This document shows positions 1-7,786 of a DNA stretch of 64,000 nucleotides, one piece after another. The position numbers and the translations under genes were made by a program. How positions within the stretch are numbered: the stretch's first letter is position 1; each line of letters opens with the position of its first letter. The notes under the pieces are model-generated. The model was not told the origin of the DNA, searched no databases, and was given only the letters and a program-made list of their open reading frames with translations. Source of the DNA: Dongia rigui (GTDB taxonomy: Bacteria; Pseudomonadota; Alphaproteobacteria; Dongiales; Dongiaceae). The stretch is taken from the NCBI RefSeq assembly GCF_034044635.1, contig NZ_JAXCLX010000001.1, positions 1,798,001 through 1,862,000 on the forward strand. The letters run 5' to 3'.

Positions 1-474
1 ATCGCGGCGCAGGAGGCTGCGGTCGATGCCTTCCGGAGCGCCATCACGACGGCGCAATGGGCGCTGGACGAGCGGCGCGCCGTGGCCCCGGCTGGTGGCA
101 GCATCCAGGACGTCTATTTCCGTCCGGGCGAGGAAGTGGCGGCGGAACAGGCGGTGCTGCAACTCCTGCCGCCCGAGAACATCAAGCTGAAGATCTATGT
201 GCCGGAACCGGTGATCGGCCACTACCAGATCGGCGAGGAACTGGCCGTCACCTGCGACGGCTGCCCGCCGGATCTCACCGCGCGCATCGACTTCATCGCC
301 GCATCGGCCGAATACACGCCACCCGTCATCTACAGCGATACCAGCCGCGCCAAGCTCGTTTTCCTGGTGGAGGCGCGGCCCGTTTCGGCGCCGGCCGGTT
401 TCCAATGGCACCCGGGCCAACCGGTGGAAGCGCGGCCGCTGGCGCCGCCCCAGGCGGCAAGCCCCGCTTCATGA
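1..474 (+). CDS. HlyD/YbhG-type membrane fusion protein, C-terminal part
   Basis: The frame is open from the first base of the window, so the start lies upstream. The visible 157 residues end a periplasmic adaptor: the end of a helical hairpin (about residues 1-25), then a lipoyl/beta-barrel stretch with APAGGSIQDVYFRPGEEV, the classic 'what is released by the adaptor core' motif of HlyD proteins, then the barrel containing VPEPVIGHYQIGEEL. Its stop overlaps the ATG of the ATPase gene by four bases (ATGA), so the two are translationally coupled. By family it would link an inner-membrane ABC exporter to an outer-membrane channel. The exported substrate cannot be read from the sequence. Confidence 0.85.
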   Translation: MAAQEAAVDAFRSAITTAQWALDERRAVAPAGGSIQDVYFRPGEEVAAEQAVLQLLPPENIKLKIYVPEPVIGHYQIGEELAVTCDGCPPDLTARIDFIAASAEYTPPVIYSDTSRAKLVFLVEARPVSAPAGFQWHPGQPVEARPLAPPQAASPAS

Positions 475-1415
475 AGGCTGTGATCGACGTCCATGGCCTG
501 GTCAAGACCTTCGGCGACAAGCGCGTCGTCGACGATGTGTCGCTGCAGGTCGGCAAGGGGCAGATCTATGGCTTCCTCGGCCCCAATGGCAGCGGCAAGA
601 CCACGACCCTGCGCATGCTGTGCGGGTTGCTGACGCCCGATGCCGGCAGCGGCACCTGCCTTGGCTTCGACATCCGCAAGGAATCGGCCGAGATCAAGCG
701 CCGCACCGGTTACATGACGCAGAAATTCAGCCTCTATGAAGATCTCACCATCCGCGAGAATCTGGACTTCGTCGGCCGCGTCTATGGCCTCGACAAGCTG
801 AAGAGCCGCGTCGATGCGGCACTCGATCGCCTGGGTCTTGCCAGTCGCCGGAAGCAGCTGGCGGGGCAGTTGTCGGGCGGCTGGAAGCAGCGACTGGCAC
901 TGGCCGCCTGCATCCTCCATGAACCGGAACTGCTGCTGCTCGATGAACCCACGGCCGGGGTCGATCCGAAGGCAAGGCGCGATTTCTGGGACCAGATCCA
1001 TGCCCTGGCCGGGGCCGGCCTCACCGTGCTGGTCAGCACGCATTACATGGACGAGGCCGAACGCTGCCACGAGATTCTCTACATCGCCTATGGCAAGCTG
1101 ATCGCGCGCGGCACCATCGCCGATGTCATCAGCCAGCACGATCTTGCGACCTGGTCGGTCACGGGACCGAACCTCTATCTGCTGTCGCAGGAATTGCAGC
1201 GGACCCCCGGCATCGACACGGTGGCCGCCTTCGGCACCGCCTTGCATGTCTGCGGCCGCGATGCGGCGTTGCTGGAGCGCGGCATCGCCCCCTATCGCCT
1301 GCGCCCCGACCTCACCTGGGCACGCACCAGCCCGAGCCTTGAGGACATTTTCATCCAGTTGATGTCGGGGCTCGATACCAATGGCGCCGGAAAAGCGCCG
1401 GAGCCTTCCGCATGA
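471..1415 (+). CDS. ABC-2 exporter ATP-binding protein
   Basis: This 314-residue cytoplasmic ATPase drives the exporter. It shows Walker A (GPNGSGKTTT, about residues 36-45), signature LSGGWKQRLALA, Walker B LLLLDEPTAGVDP and the switch histidine in VSTHYMDEAE. The signature is LSGGW where LSGGQ or LSGGM is usual; W occurs in the YbhF/YhiH-type clade. I chose the ATG at 471 because the ABC domain begins there (MKAVIDVHGLVKTF) and it overlaps the upstream stop by four bases. The longer upstream frame is only a shadow of the HlyD gene. It carries one nucleotide-binding domain, whereas YbhF has two fused. It overlaps the permease gene by four bases. Confidence 0.92.
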   Translation: MKAVIDVHGLVKTFGDKRVVDDVSLQVGKGQIYGFLGPNGSGKTTTLRMLCGLLTPDAGSGTCLGFDIRKESAEIKRRTGYMTQKFSLYEDLTIRENLDFVGRVYGLDKLKSRVDAALDRLGLASRRKQLAGQLSGGWKQRLALAACILHEPELLLLDEPTAGVDPKARRDFWDQIHALAGAGLTVLVSTHYMDEAERCHEILYIAYGKLIARGTIADVISQHDLATWSVTGPNLYLLSQELQRTPGIDTVAAFGTALHVCGRDAALLERGIAPYRLRPDLTWARTSPSLEDIFIQLMSGLDTNGAGKAPEPSA

Positions 1416-2545
1416 GGCTGTTCTCCGTCAGCCGGTTCCTGGCGATCCTTGCCAAGGAATTCATCCAGATGCGGCGCGACCGCCTCACCTTCGGCATGAT
1501 GATGGGTGTGCCGCTGATGCAGCTGCTGCTGTTCGGCTATGCCATCAATACCGACCCCAAGAACCTGCCGGCGGTGGCCGTCGTGGGCGAGCAGTCGAAC
1601 TTCGCCCGCTCGCTTCTGAGCGCCATGGAGAAGACCGGCTATATCCATTTCATCCGCGAACCGGTCGATGCGGCGACCGCGGACAGGATGCTGCGCCAGG
1701 GCGATGTGCAATTCGCCGTCCATATCCCGCCCGATTTCGCCCAAGACCTGGTGCGCGGCCGCATGCCGGCCCTGCTGGTCGAAGCGGACGCAACGGATCC
1801 GGTCGCCACCGGCAATGCGCTCTCGGCACTGCAGGGGCTGGACGCCTCGGCGCTGGTCCACGATTTGAAAGGACCCTTGGCCAAGCTGCAGAACGACGTG
1901 GCACCCTTCGAGGTGCGCCTCCACAAGCGCTACAATGCCGAAGGAATCACGCAATACAACATCGTGCCCGGACTCATGGGCGTGGTGCTGACCATGACCA
2001 TGGTGATGATGACGTCGCTGGCGGTCACGCGCGAGCGCGAGCGCGGCACGATGGAGAACCTGCTCGCCATGCCGGTCCGACCTGGCGAGGTGATGCTGGG
2101 CAAGATCATTCCCTATATCGCCGTGGGCTATGTGCAGGTGACGATCATCGTCGTCGCGGCGCGCTATCTCTTTGCCGTGCCGCTGATGGGATCGCTGGCT
2201 CTGCTCAGCCTGGCCGCCATCATCTTCATCGCCGCCAATTTGGCCGTGGGTTTCACCTTCTCGACACTCTCCACCAACCAGCTGCAGGCGATGCAGATGT
2301 CGACCTTCTTTTTCCTGCCATCGCTGCTGCTCTCCGGCTTCATGTTTCCGTTTCGCGGCATGCCGGCCTGGGCGCAGGTCCTGGGCGAGGCCTTGCCGCT
2401 GACGCATTTCCTGCGCGTGGTGCGCGGCATCCTGCTCAAAGGCAACGGCCTGCCCGATATCTGGCCAGATCTGTGGCCGATCCTGGTTTTCCTGGCCGGG
2501 GCCGCGATCCTCGCTCTGCTGCGCTATCGTCGCACCCTCGATTGA
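1412..2545 (+). CDS. ABC-2 type transporter permease (YbhS/YhhJ-like)
   Basis: This 377-residue inner-membrane permease is the third part of the exporter. The N-terminus (AKEFIQMRRDRLTFGMMMGVP) is typical of the ABC2_membrane_3 family, with a first membrane helix near residues 28-45. A large extracytoplasmic domain follows, then about five hydrophobic segments between residues 180 and 370. The loop VTRERERGTMENLLAMPV is the conserved cytoplasmic coupling segment of these permeases. It overlaps the ATPase gene by four bases. YbhGFSR-type systems carry two permeases; only one follows here, so the transporter may work as a homodimer, or the operon may be the shorter HlyD-ATPase-permease form. 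Confidence 0.9.
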   Translation: MRLFSVSRFLAILAKEFIQMRRDRLTFGMMMGVPLMQLLLFGYAINTDPKNLPAVAVVGEQSNFARSLLSAMEKTGYIHFIREPVDAATADRMLRQGDVQFAVHIPPDFAQDLVRGRMPALLVEADATDPVATGNALSALQGLDASALVHDLKGPLAKLQNDVAPFEVRLHKRYNAEGITQYNIVPGLMGVVLTMTMVMMTSLAVTRERERGTMENLLAMPVRPGEVMLGKIIPYIAVGYVQVTIIVVAARYLFAVPLMGSLALLSLAAIIFIAANLAVGFTFSTLSTNQLQAMQMSTFFFLPSLLLSGFMFPFRGMPAWAQVLGEALPLTHFLRVVRGILLKGNGLPDIWPDLWPILVFLAGAAILALLRYRRTLD

Positions 2546-2617
2546 GGTTCAATTTCTGAAGCGTTTTCAGGGATCTGGCAGCGGGGAGGCCGAATCAGCA
2601 CATGTGAACTGTGTCAC

Positions 2618-2645
2618 TTGTCTGGCGCCGCCGATCTGCTACCTA
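2618..2645 (+). promoter_or_regulatory. possible sigma-70 promoter of the lipoprotein gene
   Basis: TTGTCT (2618-2623) and TACCTA (2640-2645) are separated by 16 bases, about 19 bases upstream of a clear ribosome-binding site. Spacing and the T-A-A positions of the -10 fit; the -35 is imperfect. This is pattern reading only. Confidence 0.3.
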
Positions 2646-2678
2646 CTGATCAACACTTGTTCCAGGAGGAGCACGAAG

Positions 2679-3131
2679 ATGCGTACCAACACCCGTTTGC
2701 TGACCAAGCTGCGCCGCACCGCCACCACGACGGCCCTCGCCTTGACTGTGGCCGCTGTCACAGCCTGCGCGCAGACGCGACCGGCGCCGGCCGCCGGCCA
2801 GGACCCGCTGGTCATCAGCCAGTCGACCAACACCGCCTTGCAGAAATATCTGGGCCTGATCTATCCCAACCAGCGCGGTGCCTTTGCCGTCAGCATGGAC
2901 GGGGCCAATTCCTATACCTTCTATTGCCCGGACATCGCCTGCACGCCCTCGCTCTTCGGCAGCATCGCCGTGCGCCAGTGCGAGTCCTTGAGCGGCCAGC
3001 CTTGCTATCTGTTCTACGTCGCCCAGGATCCGCGCATGGCCTATACCATCGCCACGACGAAAGGCGTCATCGGTCGCCACGGCATCAAGCGCGGCGTGCC
3101 GACCAACGAACTGCCGATCATGAATCGCTGA
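2679..3131 (+). CDS. small predicted lipoprotein of unknown function
   Basis: This 150-residue protein has a positively charged N-terminus, a hydrophobic stretch and a lipobox-like VTAC near residue 29, so it is probably lipidated and lies in the periplasm. The mature part holds four further cysteines, in YCPDIACTPS, RQCESLS and QPCYLFY, which could form two disulfides. I chose the ATG at 2679 over an in-frame upstream one because AGGAGG sits ten bases before it. It is preceded by its own candidate promoter and followed by a convergent gene five bases later. I do not recognise the family. Confidence 0.75.
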   Translation: MRTNTRLLTKLRRTATTTALALTVAAVTACAQTRPAPAAGQDPLVISQSTNTALQKYLGLIYPNQRGAFAVSMDGANSYTFYCPDIACTPSLFGSIAVRQCESLSGQPCYLFYVAQDPRMAYTIATTKGVIGRHGIKRGVPTNELPIMNR

Positions 3132-3136
3132 AGCGG

Positions 3137-4147
3137 CTAGGGGACCTGCCGCAGGACCGCACTGACGGCCCCGGACGGGGCCGCAGCCAGCGTGGGATCG
3201 GGTGCTCCGGTCAGCAGCAGCAGAACCGTGCGGTCGTAGGCGGCATCGTCCAGGGTCCCAAGATCGATATTGTCGACGCCCACCGCTTCCGACACGGCGG
3301 CAAGCGATTCCGCCACGGCTTTCGCATCGAGCCTCGCACTGTCGGGCAGGGCCATGATCAGTCGCTCGGCCTCGCTCGGATCATCATGCAGGCTCTGCCA
3401 GCCGCGCGCGGCGGCGGCAAGGAAGCGCCGGAAGGTCTCGATGCGCACCGGGTCCTTGAGGTCGGCCGCGCGTGCATAAAGCCCGTCTTCCAGCACGCCG
3501 AGGTCGAGATCCTGATAGCGATAGGGGATGAGGTGTTTTTCCGTCACCGCATCCGCCCCAAGGGCAAGGGGCGCCCGGTAGGTCGTCGTGGTCAGGCAGT
3601 CGACCTCGTTCTCGACGAAGATCTCGGCATCGGTCCCCTGGCGCACGATGGTGACGCCGCTGCCGGTCGCGAAATAACTGAGCCCCAAGCGCCCGAGCCA
3701 GGCGTAGAAGGGGCTTTCCCACCCGTCGAGCCAGACACCAACATTGTGACCGGCGAGCTTGGCCGGCTGATCGATCGTCGCCCGGCAATAGAGTGCGAGC
3801 GTCGCGCGCTGGAAGATCTGCGCCACATGCACGACGTCGGCGCCGCGTTCGCGCTTGGCGAGCGCGATCGGCATGATCTCGACCGCGAGGTCGGCCTTGG
3901 CGTCGTTCAAAGGATCGATCGGCGAGCGGCCATAGCCCAGCTTCTGGAATGTGACATCGAGCCCCGCATCGGCAAAGTAGCCGCGCTGCTGGGCGATGAG
4001 AAAGCCGGCCGCGCGCGTATCCGGCCCTTCCGGCAGCGCCACCTTCAGCGGGATCCGGGTCGTCTGCGCCGCGGCCGGGAGGGCGCTGGCGGCGAGGGTG
4101 CCAAAGACCACGAGTACGACCGGCAGCAGAAGGGGACGCAGGATCAT
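3137..4147 (-). CDS. NMT1/THI5-like periplasmic substrate-binding protein
   Basis: This 336-residue protein has a Sec signal peptide (hydrophobic core LLLPVVLVVFGTLAASALPAAAQ). It then follows the pattern of ABC substrate-binding proteins for nitrate, sulfonate, thiamine or pyrimidine precursors: LPEGPDTRAAGFLIAQQRGYFADAGLDV, then a HNVGVWLDGWE segment. The frame stays open far upstream, but that part is antisense to the neighbouring epimerase-like gene; the signal peptide fixes the start near 4147. No ABC permease or ATPase lies beside it, so it is an orphan binding protein. It is divergent from the hydroxyproline dehydratase-type gene with about 117 bases between, which might mean shared control. 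The ligand is unknown. Confidence 0.8.
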   Translation of the reverse strand: MILRPLLLPVVLVVFGTLAASALPAAAQTTRIPLKVALPEGPDTRAAGFLIAQQRGYFADAGLDVTFQKLGYGRSPIDPLNDAKADLAVEIMPIALAKRERGADVVHVAQIFQRATLALYCRATIDQPAKLAGHNVGVWLDGWESPFYAWLGRLGLSYFATGSGVTIVRQGTDAEIFVENEVDCLTTTTYRAPLALGADAVTEKHLIPYRYQDLDLGVLEDGLYARAADLKDPVRIETFRRFLAAAARGWQSLHDDPSEAERLIMALPDSARLDAKAVAESLAAVSEAVGVDNIDLGTLDDAAYDRTVLLLLTGAPDPTLAAAPSGAVSAVLRQVP

Positions 4148-4264
4148 GGGTGAACGCCTGAGAGTGACGGCTTGGGGGTGCAACGCGGGCGAAGGCTTGA
4201 TTATCACGTGCCGGCAGATTACAGGCGGTAAGGTGTTTGCGCAAATTGAGGGGACGACCTCGAC

Positions 4265-5287
4265 ATGACGGCTGCCGATGCTGCAAGGCCCGATGCGGGT
4301 ACGCGGATCGAAACGATCGAGATGCATACCGGCGGCGAGCCGGTGCGCATCGTCACCCGGGGCTATCCGACGATTTCCGGCGGGACGATCCTGGAAAAGC
4401 GCCGCTTCGCGATGCGTCAACTCGATGCCTTCCGCCGCCTCATCATGTTCGAACCGCGCGGCCATTACGACATGTATGGCGTGCTGCCCGTCGAACCCGA
4501 TATTCCCGGTGCCGACATGGCGGTGCTGTTTATCCATAACGAGGGCTACAGCACGATGTGTGGCCATGCCACCATCGCTCTTGGCCGCTATGCGCTGGAC
4601 CAGGGGCTGATCAAAGCCGGCGCCGACGGGATCGCGCGGCTGAAGCTGCAATGCCCCTGCGGCCTGGTCGAGGTCAGCGTGGAGCAGGACGGCCGCGCCC
4701 GTTTCCTCAGCGTGCCGGCTTTCGCCTTCGCGCTCGACCGCGAGATCGACCTGCCGGGCAAGGGACGCATCACGCTTGATATCGGCTATGGCGGCGCGTT
4801 CTATGCGTTCCTGCCGGCCAGCGAGTTTGGGCTGGACGTGAAGCGCTCGCGTACCAAGGATCTGGTGGCGGCAGCGAGTGCCGTCACCGAAGCCGTCAAG
4901 GCGCAAGTGAAGCTGGATCATCCCGATGACGCCGACCTCGCCTTCCTCTATGGCACGATTCTGACCGATGGTGGCGATGGCGCCGCCGCACCTTCGGCCA
5001 ATATCTGTGTCTTCGCGGCGGACGAAGTCGATCGGTCTCCAACGGGGAGCGGCGTGACTGCGCGCCTGGCCTTGCTGGCGGCGCGTCGGCAGGTGGCGAT
5101 GGGCGAATGGCGCCGGTTTGAAAGCGTCACCGGCAGCATCTTTGAGGGCCGGGTTGCCGCCGAACTGAAGACGGGCAACTTCGCGGCCATCCGGGCCGAA
5201 GTCGCCGGCCGCGCCTATTATACCGGCCAATCCGTCTTCACGGTCGAACCCGAAGATCCGCTCGCCGCCGGGTTCCTGCTGCGATGA
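4265..5287 (+). CDS. trans-3-hydroxy-L-proline dehydratase-like (proline racemase superfamily)
   Basis: This 340-residue cytoplasmic enzyme of the proline racemase fold begins with RIETIEMHTGGEPVRIV. The first catalytic cysteine is Cys99 in MCGHATIAL. At the second catalytic position, in DRSPTGSGVTARLALL, the residue is threonine (about 260) instead of cysteine. In this superfamily a Cys/Cys pair marks racemases and 4-hydroxyproline epimerases, while Cys/Thr marks trans-3-hydroxy-L-proline dehydratase, which makes delta-1-pyrroline-2-carboxylate. That assignment is inference from the pair. The stop overlaps the gpsA start by four bases, an unusual pairing of a catabolic gene with a phospholipid-precursor gene. 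No pyrroline-2-carboxylate reductase is in the window. Confidence 0.82.
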   Translation: MTAADAARPDAGTRIETIEMHTGGEPVRIVTRGYPTISGGTILEKRRFAMRQLDAFRRLIMFEPRGHYDMYGVLPVEPDIPGADMAVLFIHNEGYSTMCGHATIALGRYALDQGLIKAGADGIARLKLQCPCGLVEVSVEQDGRARFLSVPAFAFALDREIDLPGKGRITLDIGYGGAFYAFLPASEFGLDVKRSRTKDLVAAASAVTEAVKAQVKLDHPDDADLAFLYGTILTDGGDGAAAPSANICVFAADEVDRSPTGSGVTARLALLAARRQVAMGEWRRFESVTGSIFEGRVAAELKTGNFAAIRAEVAGRAYYTGQSVFTVEPEDPLAAGFLLR

Positions 5288-6282
5288 GCATCGAACGGGT
5301 TTCCATCATCGGTGCCGGTGCCTGGGGCACGGCACTGGCCCTGATCGCTGCCCGTGCCGGCCGACAGACGACCTTGTTCGTCCGCCGGGCGGAACTGGCC
5401 ACCGACATTTCAGCGCAGCGCCAGAATGCTGATTACCTGCCCGGCATCGCCTTGCCGGAGGCGATCACCCTTACCAGCGATCTGCCCCACGCCTTGCAGG
5501 CGGAAGCCATCCTTTACGCCCAGCCGGCGCAACATCTGCGCGGCTTCTGCCGTGCGGCGCGGCCGCATTGGCCGGGCCATGCCGCCCTGGTGCTCTGCGC
5601 CAAGGGGATCGAGCAGCAAAGCGGGTTGCTGCTGCATGAAATCGCGGCCAGTGAGCTGCCGTCAGCGCGGGTCACCGCCCTGTCAGGCCCCAGCTTTGCC
5701 ATCGATGTGGCGCGTTCGCTGCCCACCGCCGTCGCCATTGCCGGCACCGACGGCGCCCTGGTCGACGATCTGATGCTGGCCTTGAGCCACGGCGCCTTCC
5801 GCCCCTATGGCTCGGATGACCTCGCCGGGGTCGAGGTGGCGGGGGCGGTCAAGAACGTGCTGGCCATCGCCTGCGGCATGGTGATGGGGGCGGGCCTCGG
5901 CGACAATGCCCGGGCGGCACTCATCACCCGGGGCCTTGCCGAGGTTTCGCGCTTGGTGCTGGCCAAAGGCGGCCGGTCGGAGACCCTGATGGGCCTCGCC
6001 GGACTCGGCGATCTTGTATTAACCTGTTCCTCACCCAAATCGCGCAACATGTCGCTGGGGCAGGAATTGGGCCAGGGTCGGACCCTGGCCGAGATCCTCA
6101 GCCAGCGCCACAGCGTTGCCGAAGGTGTGACAACCGCCTCCGCCGTGGTCACCCTGGCGCGGTCGCTGGGTGTCGAAATGCCGATCGCCGAGGCAGTCAA
6201 CCGGATCCTGCACCAGGGCAGCCGGTTGGATGCGGAAGTCGGCGCCCTGCTGTCGCGGCCCCTGCGTCGTGAAAGTGAATAG
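5284..6282 (+). CDS. gpsA: glycerol-3-phosphate dehydrogenase [NAD(P)+]
   Basis: This 332-residue cytoplasmic enzyme reduces dihydroxyacetone phosphate to sn-glycerol 3-phosphate for phospholipid synthesis. The N-terminal Rossmann motif is SIIGAGAWGTALALIAA. The C-terminal domain contains the catalytic lysine in AGAVKNVLAIACG and the signature LAGLGDLVLTCSS. The length matches GpsA. Its ATG overlaps the preceding stop by four bases. In many alphaproteobacteria gpsA follows tsaD and precedes a YciI gene; here it follows a hydroxyproline enzyme instead. Confidence 0.95.
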   Translation: MSIERVSIIGAGAWGTALALIAARAGRQTTLFVRRAELATDISAQRQNADYLPGIALPEAITLTSDLPHALQAEAILYAQPAQHLRGFCRAARPHWPGHAALVLCAKGIEQQSGLLLHEIAASELPSARVTALSGPSFAIDVARSLPTAVAIAGTDGALVDDLMLALSHGAFRPYGSDDLAGVEVAGAVKNVLAIACGMVMGAGLGDNARAALITRGLAEVSRLVLAKGGRSETLMGLAGLGDLVLTCSSPKSRNMSLGQELGQGRTLAEILSQRHSVAEGVTTASAVVTLARSLGVEMPIAEAVNRILHQGSRLDAEVGALLSRPLRRESE

Positions 6283-6351
6283 ACTGCGGCGCGAAAGCGA
6301 ATAGGCAGCGTTGCGAATGCGAATGACCAGATTGAGGAACGGAGCCAGCCG

Positions 6352-6786
6352 ATGACCGTGACCATGGACAAGATCCTCTGCGCCACCGATGGCTCGGCCC
6401 CCTCGGCCAAGACGGTGACCTTTGCGATCGAACTGGCGCAGCGCTTGGCGCTGCCGCTTTCCTTCGTCACCGTGGTCGACACGGATGAGGGCGAAACGCC
6501 TACGATCTGGGATGCCGAGGCGCTGGTCGCCGGCAAGATGCCGGTCGACAAGCCGCTGATCCTCGCCATCGAACAGGCCTTGAAGGCTGGCTTGCGGCGG
6601 ATCGCCGCCGTCCGGGCGCCGGGCAGCGAGATTGCCAAGACCATCGTCGATTACGCCGAAAAGAACTCCTACCACCACATCGTCATGGGCTCGGCCGGCC
6701 TCACCGGCGCCAGGCGCTTCCTGATCGGCTCGGTGGCGGCGGATGTCGTCAACCTCGCGCATTGCCCGGTCACTGTGGTTCGCTAG
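6352..6786 (+). CDS. universal stress protein, UspA family
   Basis: This 144-residue single-domain Usp protein has the N-terminal strand MDKILCATDGSAPSAKTV and the C-terminal nucleotide-binding pattern HHIVMGSAGLTGARRFLIGSVAADVV. That is close to the G-2x-G-9x-G(S/T) motif of ATP-binding Usp proteins, so ATP binding is plausible. Such proteins are cytoplasmic and act in stress survival; no specific partner is visible. A second in-frame ATG at 6364 (MDKILC) is an alternative start. It lies 69 bases after gpsA and is followed by a repeat-bearing gap. Confidence 0.88.
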   Translation: MTVTMDKILCATDGSAPSAKTVTFAIELAQRLALPLSFVTVVDTDEGETPTIWDAEALVAGKMPVDKPLILAIEQALKAGLRRIAAVRAPGSEIAKTIVDYAEKNSYHHIVMGSAGLTGARRFLIGSVAADVVNLAHCPVTVVR

Positions 6787-6799
6787 AGCCTTCAGAACA

Positions 6800-6842
6800 C
6801 CCTTCACCCCACGCAGTGGGAAGAGGGGTTGGGGTGAGGGGG
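6800..6842. repeat. family A palindromic repeat, copy 1 (short form)
   Basis: CCCTTCACCCCAC (6800-6812) faces GGGGTTGGGGTGAGGGGG (about 6825-6842). This is the same unit seen at 24277-24408 and 54364-54472. It lies 14 bases after the stress-protein stop. The rest of the gap up to 7167 holds no coding frame I can support, only the palindrome at 7066-7086. Confidence 0.75.
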
Positions 6843-7065
6843 CGCCACACCGGCTGCTGCAAATATGCCACGCACGGAAATGTCATTTTGCCGCCATGAA
6901 TTTTCTATGGATTCAGGGGGCAAGGTGTCTTATGTAACCTGTCACTTGCAACAGCCGACAGGCTATTCCATGTCCACCCTGTGTCTCCGACGACGATCGC
7001 TGACCACCGCCGGGCTTCGCTCCCAGCGGCTGGCGGAATCGGCTGCGCGAGAGGCATAGGAGGCA

Positions 7066-7086
7066 AGTGGGTGTCTGACACCCACT
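7066..7086. promoter_or_regulatory. perfect 21-base palindrome AGTGGGTGTCTGACACCCACT
   Basis: The arms are ten bases each around a single T. It lies 81 bases upstream of the acetyltransferase ATG in an otherwise featureless gap. It could be an operator for a dimeric repressor or a stem-loop in a leader; no T-tract follows, so a terminator is unlikely. Confidence 0.55.
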
Positions 7087-7167
7087 GAGATCCGAAGCGG
7101 AACGCAAGGCCGATACCGCGGCCTGCACTCAACCACACACCGCTTTTCCATAAGGATCTCTTGCAAG

Positions 7168-7776
7168 ATGACCGACAAGAACACCCCGACCCTGAACTTT
7201 ACCATCAAGCCTGAACCGGCCGCGTTGACCGGGGCGGTCGAGCAGATGCTCGATTACGTCTTCGGGCCGACGCGGTTAGATAAGGCGTCCTATCTGTTCC
7301 GAGACGGCGTCGACCCCGTGCCGGAACTCTCCTATGTCGCCATGCTCGGCGATGAAGTGGTCGGTACCATCCGCTATTGGCCGGTCCATGTCGGCCCCAC
7401 GAACCATCCCGCGTTGCTGCTGGGCCCGCTTGGCATCACGCCGCGCCTGGCCGGCAAGGGGATCGGTCGCACCCTCACCTTCCGCACGCTCGAAGTCGCG
7501 GCCGAGATGGGCCACGATCTGGTGCTGCTGGTCGGCGATGTCGATTATTACAAGCGCTTCGGTTTCGTGCCGGCGACGCCGCATGGCTTCGTCATGCCGG
7601 GCGAGAAGCGGCCCGAGCGATTGCAGGTGGCGCCGCTGAAACGCGGCCTGCTCGGCGTCGTGCGCGGCGATATTCGCCATATCCACGGCCGCAGCATCGC
7701 GCCGGCGGCGATCGACCCAGCCTTGGCGCCCCTTGGGGCGGCACAGGCCGACGGCGCACAGCTCGACGCGCGCTAA
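7168..7776 (+). CDS. GNAT N-acetyltransferase (YhbS-like)
   Basis: This 202-residue protein has a GNAT core: the strand VVGTIRYWPVHVG, LLGPLGITPRLAGKGIGRTL (the acetyl-CoA pyrophosphate loop has the form GKGIGR), then LVLLVGDVDYYKRFGFVPA. The order matches the YhbS/COG3153 group of putative acetyltransferases. The acceptor is unknown. The C-terminal 30 residues are alanine-rich and lie outside the domain. It is convergent with the protease gene, with a ten-base gap. Confidence 0.85.
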   Translation: MTDKNTPTLNFTIKPEPAALTGAVEQMLDYVFGPTRLDKASYLFRDGVDPVPELSYVAMLGDEVVGTIRYWPVHVGPTNHPALLLGPLGITPRLAGKGIGRTLTFRTLEVAAEMGHDLVLLVGDVDYYKRFGFVPATPHGFVMPGEKRPERLQVAPLKRGLLGVVRGDIRHIHGRSIAPAAIDPALAPLGAAQADGAQLDAR

Positions 7777-7786
7777 AAGACAGCCC

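Noticed and set aside
330-1247. 305-codon minus-strand frame opposite the ABC ATPase
   Set aside because: Low-complexity antisense translation with no family pattern; the plus strand encodes an intact ATPase.
3137-5230. 697-codon minus-strand frame
   Set aside because: Only its last 336 codons read as a protein (signal peptide plus binding-protein fold). The rest is antisense to the hydroxyproline enzyme gene.
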